Shown here: positions 15,822-20,466 of the stretch, piece by piece | Position numbering within the stretch: position 1 is the first letter of the stretch | How the letters are laid out: each line of letters begins with the position of its first letter | DNA from: Acidobacteriota bacterium | GTDB taxonomy: Bacteria; Acidobacteriota; Terriglobia; UBA7540 | DNA length: 20,466 nucleotides | Assembly: GCA_003224635.1 (NCBI GenBank) | Contig: QHZK01000114.1 | Coordinates: forward strand, 1 to 20,466 | Reading direction: 5' to 3' | Translations under genes and position numbers: made by a program | The notes under the pieces: model-generated | The model's database searches: none | What the model was told of the DNA's origin: nothing | Seen by the model: only the letters and a program-made list of their open reading frames with translations

Positions 15822-16619
15822 TCACCGCCGGAAGTCAAAATAGAATTTCACCGAGACCTTGTTTCCCGAGTAATCGGGGGGCAGCGGACTCAAGGGGCTC
15901 GAAGCCTGCACCGCCCGCAAGGCGGAGCGGTCCACTTCCGGGATTCCGCTGGATTGGGTGATCTCGATATTGGTGATGGTGCCGTCGCGCAGAATGTCGA
16001 AGGTGATGTAGACGCGCGGCGCCGACATCAGGCTCGGGCTGACGGTGGACTCGAGCCAGTTGCTGCTGATGCGGTTTCTGAGCGCGGTCACGTACCAGCC
16101 GTAGCGCTCGCCGAAGGCCGGCTCTCCAAAACCAATCCCGCCCTCGCTCGCGCCCTTGGAAAACGCAGCGTAGCTCTGAGCTGGTTGCCCGCTCAGCCCG
16201 AACGGCACGGCGTTCTCAGGAATCTCCGGCTCGACCTTCTGGATGCGCTTGTTGATTCGCTCGGCCTTCTCGGGCTTCACGGCTTCCTTGAATTTCGGAA
16301 TTTCCTTGGCTTCTTCCTTCGGCTGGGGCTTGGGTTCCGGTTCGGTCTTGTACCGCCCCGGATTCTCGGTGGCCAGGGTATTCGGGGTCGTCAGGGTCGG
16401 GCTGGGCAGTGCGATGCCGGGAACGGACTGGACCGCGTTCACGTGGACCGAGTCGCCAGGCGTGGCGTCCGTTCCCCATGAGTTCCCAAAATGCGGGCCG
16501 AGCATCGTGTAGCCGAGAACCGTAACGAGCAGCAGCGCGTGGAGTGCGAGCGACGCCAGCAGCGTGCCGCGCAGCCTCTCACGGGGGTCAGGAAGTAATG
16601 GAAAAGTCGCAGCACCCAT
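15822..16619 (-). CDS. TolA/TonB-family energy-transducing protein of the Tol system
   Basis: A 265-residue inner-membrane protein. One transmembrane helix near residues 17-40 (L-L-A-S-L-A-L-H-A-L-L-L-V-T-V-L-G-Y) with a Ser-x-x-x-His-like pattern (S22...H26) typical of TonB/TolA anchors. A Pro/Lys/Glu-rich periplasmic stretch of about 100 residues spans the periplasm (K-T-E-P-E-P-K-P-Q-P-K-E-E-A-K-E and V-K-P-E-K-A-E-R). The C-terminal TonB/TolA domain (about 170-265) contains Y-V-T-A-L-R-N-R-I-S-S-N-W and D-G-T-I-T-N-I-E-I-T-Q-S-S-G-I-P-E-V-D-R-S-A-L-R-A-V. It is shorter than E. coli TolA (421 residues) and its C-terminal sequence is TonB-like; the role of TolA is inferred from position between tolQR and tolB. 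The ATG overlaps the HAD gene's stop codon as TAATG. Confidence 0.88.
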   Translation of the reverse strand: MGAATFPLLPDPRERLRGTLLASLALHALLLVTVLGYTMLGPHFGNSWGTDATPGDSVHVNAVQSVPGIALPSPTLTTPNTLATENPGRYKTEPEPKPQPKEEAKEIPKFKEAVKPEKAERINKRIQKVEPEIPENAVPFGLSGQPAQSYAAFSKGASEGGIGFGEPAFGERYGWYVTALRNRISSNWLESTVSPSLMSAPRVYITFDILRDGTITNIEITQSSGIPEVDRSALRAVQASSPLSPLPPDYSGNKVSVKFYFDFRR

Positions 16620-17110
16620 TAAAGTTCAGCAGGCAGTCGACAGAACACGCTCGGTGCAGGTATCGTCTTTAACCAGTCGAGCACATCACTCCCATCCGAA
16701 AATGGATCGACCGGCAGGACTCGACGCCCCTGCTCCACTTCGAACGCTTGGGGCCCGTGTGCGTTTACGAAGTATTCATCCGCACGGTCGTCCATGTAGT
16801 ACCCGTCCGCAGCAAGATCGATGCCGCGACACCGGTTGTCAGTGTCCGTCGTCAGAACCAGCAGTCGCAGAAACCAATCGCTGTCGCGAAATGCCGCGGC
16901 GATTTTTTTATGGAGAAACGCTCCCCGCTGGGACACGGGTATACGCAAAACCGGTTCCTGAAAAATATCAGACCAGCCGCTCACGCAAATGAGCCTGTCG
17001 AAGCCGGCCCTCCTCAGTTCAGCTTCGAGTACACCTGAAAGGAATCCGGCTTTGACTCTATCTTCGTAGTCGAGAATGGCTCCGTCGATGTCGAAGTACA
17101 GCAATCGCAC
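16619..17110 (-). CDS. HAD-like protein of unknown function inside the tol operon
   Basis: A 163-residue protein that starts at GTG 17110 and ends TAATG with the next gene's ATG. Residues 6-14 read F-D-I-D-G-A-I-L-D, the aspartate motif I (D-x-D-G) of haloacid dehalogenase-type phosphatases, right at the N-terminus as usual. Other HAD motifs are less clear: V-S-G-W near 44-47 could be motif II, and Y-M-D-D-R-A-D-E (about 125-132) could be the acidic motif IV. A role on a phosphorylated small molecule is possible, but no substrate can be named. Genes of this kind are not part of the standard tol-pal cluster. Two 60-base lines counted here are 50-52% G+C, about the same as one in tolR, so composition does not show recent transfer. 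Confidence 0.6.
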   Translation of the reverse strand: MRLLYFDIDGAILDYEDRVKAGFLSGVLEAELRRAGFDRLICVSGWSDIFQEPVLRIPVSQRGAFLHKKIAAAFRDSDWFLRLLVLTTDTDNRCRGIDLAADGYYMDDRADEYFVNAHGPQAFEVEQGRRVLPVDPFSDGSDVLDWLKTIPAPSVFCRLPAEL

Positions 17111-17151
17111 TCATCACCAATCTTCCCGGCAGGGCGCCTCTACGTCCTGCC

Positions 17152-17577
17152 CTAAGACGTCCCTTTCGTCGACAAAGGCTCGGTCACAATGTTGAGGTTC
17201 GTGAGGTTGGCCTGCTTGAGCGCATCCACCACTTTGGCGAACGCCCCAAAGGACACTGCCTGGTCGCAGCGAAGGTAGACCGGCGCGTCGCCAGCCCCCT
17301 TCAGCCGATCGAGCACGGCTGCCCCCAGCCGGTGGATATTGACCGGATCGTTGCCGACGTAGACGTTCTGGCCCTTGTCCACCGTCACCACCACTTTCGC
17401 GTCGGAAATCACTTTGACGGTCCTGGTCTTCGGCAGATCGACTTCAATTCCCGATTGCAGAATAGGAGCGGTGAGCATGAAAATAACCAGCAGGACCATC
17501 ATAACATCGACAAAAGGCGTAACGTTGATCTCCGAAAGCGAAGTGTGAGTCCGACCCTTAGGTGTTGTGAATGCCAT
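17152..17577 (-). CDS. tolR: TolR/ExbD-family proton-channel subunit
   Basis: A 141-residue inner-membrane protein of the TolQ-TolR motor. After a short cytoplasmic N-terminus, residues 15-40 form the single transmembrane helix E-I-N-V-T-P-F-V-D-V-M-M-V-L-L-V-I-F-M-L with Asp24, the conserved proton-carrying residue of the ExbD/TolR family. The periplasmic domain of about 100 residues (I-E-V-D-L-P-K-T onwards, with P-V-Y-L-R-C-D-Q) is of normal length and dimerises against peptidoglycan. ATG 17577 follows a GAGG ribosome binding site. It lies 104 bases after tolQ, a gap that contains an imperfect purine-rich repeat, and 41 bases before the HAD-like gene. Confidence 0.95.
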   Translation of the reverse strand: MAFTTPKGRTHTSLSEINVTPFVDVMMVLLVIFMLTAPILQSGIEVDLPKTRTVKVISDAKVVVTVDKGQNVYVGNDPVNIHRLGAAVLDRLKGAGDAPVYLRCDQAVSFGAFAKVVDALKQANLTNLNIVTEPLSTKGTS

Positions 17578-17611
17578 CGGCTGGCCTCGGTTTGGAAACT
17601 AAATTAGAAAG

Positions 17612-17655
17612 TCGAAGTTGGGAAACGGGAAAATCGAAACTGGGAATTCGGAATT
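17612..17655. repeat. Imperfect 22-bp tandem repeat between tolQ and tolR
   Basis: Two adjacent 22-base units starting TCGAAGTTGGG (17612) and TCGAAACTGGG (17634) agree at about 15 of 22 positions. The sequence is purine-rich on the plus strand, which is the non-coding side of the Tol genes. It resembles in style, not in exact sequence, the purine-rich repeats at 3184 and 10464-10560. Confidence 0.45.
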
Positions 17656-17680
17656 AGCCGCTTCAGACCTGCCTCGCGCC

Positions 17681-18388
17681 CTACGCGAAATGCCGCTCCA
17701 CGATGTTGATGAACTCGAGCGCGAAGTCGTCCATCAGGGAGCCGAATTGCTTGACGCGCTGAATAAAATGGTTATAAGCCATCACGGCGGGGATGGCCGC
17801 GAACAGGCCGGCCGCCGTAGTGACCAGCGCCTCCGAAATCCCCGGCGCTACGCTGCGCAACGTCGCCGTTCCCGTCGCGCCCAGGCCCTGAAACGCGTCG
17901 ATAATCCCCCAGACTGTTCCGAAAAGTCCTATGAAGGGCGTCACCGCGCCCGTCGTGGCCAGCCACGGCAGCCATTGTTCCATCCGTGTGAGTTCGCTCG
18001 ATGAAGCGATCGCGAGCGACCGCTGGATGGCTTCGATGCTTCGAACGTGAGGCTTCCCGGGGTTTTCGCTCACCACCACTTGGTTCTCGATCTCGCGGTA
18101 GCCACCCAGGAAGACCTCCGCCAGCGGACTGGCCTTCAGCGCCTGGCAGGAGGCGCGGATCTCCGATAGCTTCTTGCTGCTGCGGAAAACCCTGAGAAAT
18201 TCACGCGATTCCCGGCGCGCAACCTTGAAGGTCCGGTACTTGCGAAGGGTGATGGCCCAGGATAAGACCGAGAAGACCAGCAAGATCAGCAAAACGATTC
18301 GCGCCACGGGACCTGTGGTCGCGAGCAATTGCCACACTTCACTCTGGTAAAGGGCAATCTGGCTGAGTACGATCAGTCCGACGGTCAA
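17681..18388 (-). CDS. tolQ: TolQ/ExbB-family proton-channel subunit
   Basis: A 235-residue inner-membrane protein with three transmembrane helices: about 24-46 (VARIVLLILLVFSVLSWAIT), about 142-165 (L-P-W-L-A-T-T-G-A-V-T-P-F-I-G-L-F-G-T-V-W-G-I) and about 185-208 (L-V-T-T-A-A-G-L-F-A-A-I-P-A-V-M-A). The second and third contain the Thr and Gly/Pro residues lining the ion path of MotA/TolQ/ExbB. The large cytoplasmic loop lies between helices 1 and 2. The start is TTG 18388, supported by an AGGAGG ribosome binding site seven bases upstream and by the family N-terminus. TolQ pentamers with TolR turn proton flow into TolA movement. It is the first gene of the Tol row in this window; ybgC, which precedes tolQ in E. 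coli, is absent. Confidence 0.95.
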   Translation of the reverse strand: MTVGLIVLSQIALYQSEVWQLLATTGPVARIVLLILLVFSVLSWAITLRKYRTFKVARRESREFLRVFRSSKKLSEIRASCQALKASPLAEVFLGGYREIENQVVVSENPGKPHVRSIEAIQRSLAIASSSELTRMEQWLPWLATTGAVTPFIGLFGTVWGIIDAFQGLGATGTATLRSVAPGISEALVTTAAGLFAAIPAVMAYNHFIQRVKQFGSLMDDFALEFINIVERHFA

Positions 18389-18432
18389 ACGACTTCCTCC
18401 TCGCGACGTATTTCATATCCCCGCATTAACTC

Positions 18433-18461
18433 AACCTACCACACCCCTCCCAGTCCGTCAA
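18433..18461 (-). promoter_or_regulatory. Candidate promoter of the tol operon
   Basis: On the minus strand TTGACG (18461-18456) is followed after 17 bases by TAGGTT (18438-18433). The -35 box matches at five of six positions and the -10 box at three, so the call is tentative. The start would be near 18426, leaving a leader of about 38 bases with a strong ribosome binding site before tolQ. Confidence 0.35.
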
Positions 18462-18518
18462 TGAAACAGTAGCGGCCCGCTGCTGCGGTCGCCACGGCGA
18501 TGGGTCCGATTTTGAGGC

Positions 18519-18547
18519 TTTACTCTGGCTGGGAGTAGGTCTATAGT
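18519..18547 (+). promoter_or_regulatory. Candidate promoter of the secreted-protein gene at 18630
   Basis: TTTACT (18519-18524) and TATAGT (18542-18547) are spaced by exactly 17 bases, matching the vegetative consensus at four and five of six positions. The predicted start near 18554 gives a leader of about 75 bases to ATG 18630. It faces away from the tolQ promoter, so this 240-base region appears to hold a divergent pair. Confidence 0.42.
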
Positions 18548-18629
18548 GTGCGGCTTGAAGTCGAGAGCCCGCAGTGCCAAACGCAAAGCTATCTCGCGCT
18601 GCTCGGCGCGTCATCGACGGGAGGATGCG

Positions 18630-18989
18630 ATGAAGAAGGTTTGCCTCGTCGCGCTGCTCGCCCAGTTTATCGTGCTCGGCCTTGCCGCGCCCCGAACGAT
18701 AGCCCAAGAGAACAAGGAGAAGGAGCAGAAAGCCAGTCGGGCCGCCGAGGCCCGCTGGAGCGGCGTCATTGTGCGGCTCAACAAGGACACGTCCACGGTG
18801 ACCGTCCGCAAGCAACGCATCGAGAGGATCGTCCACTTTGACAGCGCGACGAAATGGACGAAGGGCACGCACAATGTCGACATGAGCCAGTTCAAAGATG
18901 GTGACCGAGTGATTTGTCTTGGCAAGTATGACAACAAAGAGTTCGTGGCCAGCCGAATCGATCTGAGGGAACCTCACATGCTCCCGTGA
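18630..18989 (+). CDS. Small secreted OB-like protein, function unknown
   Basis: A 119-residue protein from ATG 18630, chosen over the upstream in-frame ATG 18546 because GGGAGG precedes it at good spacing and the signal peptide starts there (MKKVCLVALLAQFIVLGLAA, cleavage probably after I-A-Q near residue 26). A charged Lys/Glu stretch follows. Then comes a beta domain: W-S-G-V-I-V-R-L-N-K-D-T-S-T-V-T-V-R, V-H-F-D-S-A-T-K-W, F-K-D-G-D-R-V-I-C-L-G and F-V-A-S-R-I-D-L-R. This is the pattern of DUF5666-like OB-fold proteins and parallels the gene at 10565. It is divergent from tolQ. No function can be assigned; it may be a periplasmic ligand- or metal-binding protein, which is a guess. Confidence 0.68.
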   Translation: MKKVCLVALLAQFIVLGLAAPRTIAQENKEKEQKASRAAEARWSGVIVRLNKDTSTVTVRKQRIERIVHFDSATKWTKGTHNVDMSQFKDGDRVICLGKYDNKEFVASRIDLREPHMLP

Positions 18990-19321
18990 GGCCGGTCGGC
19001 GAAACTGACGATCGTCGGCTGATGATTGGCGACCTTCTTTTACGCCCTGAATTTTCAAGGGGTTACCAATCAGCGACGGCGCCAGCCGATTGGGGCCGAG
19101 AATTTCCCCATTCACTGAATTAGGTTTTACTTGACCCGGTGCGAAACAAATAATACCCTGCCGAACCATGATAAGCGGCTTCGGCTGGTTCCGGTCGATG
19201 CTACAAAGTTCAGAGAAACCCGAGCATGACATGTTGCGAGTGGGGCGAAAGTTTAACGGCAAACGGAGAAGGAAGCGGAGTTTGGGGAAAATTCGCCTGA
19301 TCTAGCGAAATGAGGTGAGAT
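18990..19321. other. 332-bp non-coding stretch before the dehydratase/activase-family gene
   Basis: No credible gene is seen on either strand; long minus-strand frames here lack family likeness. An imperfect inverted repeat pairs GATTGGCGACC (19025-19035) with GGTTACCAATC (19062-19072) at nine of eleven positions around a 26-base loop, possibly ending transcription of the secreted-protein gene. TTGACC (19131-19136) followed after 18 bases by TACCCT (19155-19160) is a weak promoter candidate for the next gene, with a leader of about 155 bases. Confidence 0.35.
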
Positions 19322-20466
19322 ATGAGCACTGTACCGTTTAATGAGACGCCGAGGCCCAGTGGCGGACTGGTTCAGATCGGGTCGAAGGAGGATCTGATCC
19401 GTCAGCGGCTGGAAGAGGAAAGGCGCCGCCTGGAGAGGGAAGCCGGGATCGAGAGGAAGCACGCTCAGCCTTTTCACCGGCCGATCGAGCATCCCTTCAC
19501 GAAGTCGCAACGCGACAGGACCACCATACTTTTTGGCGGCCTTACCTGGAAGCATGAAAAGCTGGTCCACGGCGCGCTGGAGAGTCTGGGGTACAAGTGC
19601 GAGGCGGTGCCCGTGCCCAACAAGAAAGCCTTCCAGCTCGGCAAGGAGTATGGCAACAACGGTCAGTGTAACCCGACTTACTTCACCGTGGGCAACCTGG
19701 TCGAATATCTGCAGGACCTGGAAGAGAAGGGCATGAACAAGCAGGAGATTATCGACCGGTACGTGTTCTTCACGGCGGGCGCGTGCGGCCCCTGCCGGTT
19801 TGGCATGTACGAGGCTGAGTACCGCCTGGCGCTCAGGAATTCGGGCTTCGACGGTTTCCGCGTGCTGCTCTTCCAGCAGTCAGGCGGCTTGAACCAGGCC
19901 GAGGCCGAGGCGGGCCTCGAGATGAACCTCGACTTCTTCCTCGGCATCTTGAACGCCCTGAACATCGGCGACGTCATCAACGACGTCGCCTACCAGATTC
20001 GCCCCTACGAAATAAACCCGGGTCAGACGGACCGCGTGCTCGACGAGTGCATGGACCTGCTGCACGAGGTGATGCGGCGCAAGCTTCCCTACACCCTGGA
20101 AGGCAAGCTCGCGTCGGTGCTCAAGAAGAGCGGCCCCCTCGCCGGAACCGCCACCCTCATCGGTAAGTTCCTCGATCAGCTCTATGGAGACGACTACACG
20201 GCGGCGCTCCACGAGGTGCGTGACCGGTTTGATGCTATCCCGGTCGACCGCACGCGCGTGAAGCCTACGGTCAAGATCACCGGCGAATTCTGGGCCCAGA
20301 CCACCGAGGGCGACGGAAACTTCAACATGTTCAAGTTTCTCGAGAAGGAGGGCGCCCAGGTATTGGTCGAGCCCATCGGCACCTGGATCATGTACATGAT
20401 CCACCAGGCCAAGCAGCAGATCAAGGACGAGCGCGGCCTCGACCTGATCGCGACCAACGTGCCCAA
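19322..20466 (+). CDS. 2-hydroxyacyl-CoA dehydratase/activase-related iron-sulfur protein, 3' end outside the window
   Basis: The frame is open from ATG 19322 to the window edge, giving 381 residues without a stop. After a charged, helical N-terminal leader (about residues 20-60) the core begins T-T-I-L-F-G-G-L-T-W-K-H-E-K-L-V. Cys116 in G-Q-C-N-P-T-Y-F-T-V-G-N and Cys155/Cys158 in A-G-A-C-G-P-C-R-F-G-M-Y-E-A-E-Y-R are probable [4Fe-4S] ligands. This is the signature of the HgdB-like/DUF2229-type proteins linked to BadF/HgdC activases, which reduce or support 2-hydroxyacyl-CoA dehydratases by ATP-driven electron transfer. Related proteins often occur beside or fused to such an activase. AGGTGAG lies just before the start. 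The family call is good; the substrate is unknown and a housekeeping function in aerobes cannot be ruled out. Confidence 0.75.
   Translation, partial: MSTVPFNETPRPSGGLVQIGSKEDLIRQRLEEERRRLEREAGIERKHAQPFHRPIEHPFTKSQRDRTTILFGGLTWKHEKLVHGALESLGYKCEAVPVPNKKAFQLGKEYGNNGQCNPTYFTVGNLVEYLQDLEEKGMNKQEIIDRYVFFTAGACGPCRFGMYEAEYRLALRNSGFDGFRVLLFQQSGGLNQAEAEAGLEMNLDFFLGILNALNIGDVINDVAYQIRPYEINPGQTDRVLDECMDLLHEVMRRKLPYTLEGKLASVLKKSGPLAGTATLIGKFLDQLYGDDYTAALHEVRDRFDAIPVDRTRVKPTVKITGEFWAQTTEGDGNFNMFKFLEKEGAQVLVEPIGTWIMYMIHQAKQQIKDERGLDLIATNVP

Noticed and set aside
18426..19262. 278-codon open frame on the minus strand
   Set aside because: It covers the secreted-protein gene and the non-coding region and shows no family pattern. 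The plus-strand gene has a signal peptide, ribosome binding site and promoter.

Overview
The window is about 20 kb of GC-rich bacterial chromosome with dense, short-spaced genes. A complete Tol-Pal envelope operon, lipoprotein and outer-membrane genes make this a Gram-negative (diderm) bacterium. The gene mix points to Acidobacteriota or a near relative: a small XRE regulator of a type I associate with that phylum, a Pal with an Ig-like insert, a short LexA-type winged-helix protein, and a 2-hydroxyacyl-CoA dehydratase/activase-family protein. This assignment is inference from recognised protein styles, not from a marker-gene comparison.

Layout, left to right. (1) 1-610: the tail of a probable endonuclease IV, then a HicA/HicB toxin-antitoxin pair with a perfect 17-bp palindrome directly against the hicA start. 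(2) 654-4813: two housekeeping genes, leuS (leucyl-tRNA synthetase, carrying a small repeat insertion) and guaA (GMP synthase), separated by a large hairpin. (3) 4889-5263, minus strand: an XRE-family regulator with a probable near-leaderless promoter. (4) 5470-10463, plus strand: an operon of an ECF sigma factor, a zinc-finger anti-sigma factor, a membrane-anchored CpxP/CnrX-like periplasmic protein and a MacA-MacB tripartite-efflux pump (adaptor, ATPase, permease). The overlapping and near-overlapping genes suggest an envelope- or metal-stress sensing circuit wired to an exporter. (5) 10565-10951: a small secreted OB-like protein.

(6) 11009-18388, all minus strand, reading from right to left: tolQ, tolR, a HAD-like gene, tolA/tonB, tolB, pal, cpoB, ssb and a small winged-helix gene. 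This is the Tol-Pal machine that couples the proton motive force across the inner membrane to outer-membrane constriction and integrity. TolQ-TolR form the motor, TolA/TonB-like is the arm, TolB and Pal are the periplasmic and outer-membrane partners, and CpoB is the coordinator. Two features are unusual: the HAD-like gene translationally coupled to tolA, and a Pal with an Ig-like domain between two polyproline linkers. cpoB has a good promoter of its own, so cpoB-ssb-wHTH can be transcribed separately.

(7) 18630-18989: a second small secreted OB-like protein, parallel in design to the one at 10565. (8) 19322 to the window end: the first 381 residues of a 2-hydroxyacyl-CoA dehydratase/activase-related iron-sulfur protein, cut by the window edge.

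I found no tRNA, rRNA, CRISPR array, transposase or phage gene. Several intergenic regions carry low-complexity purine-rich repeats and hairpins that may belong to a dispersed repeat family.
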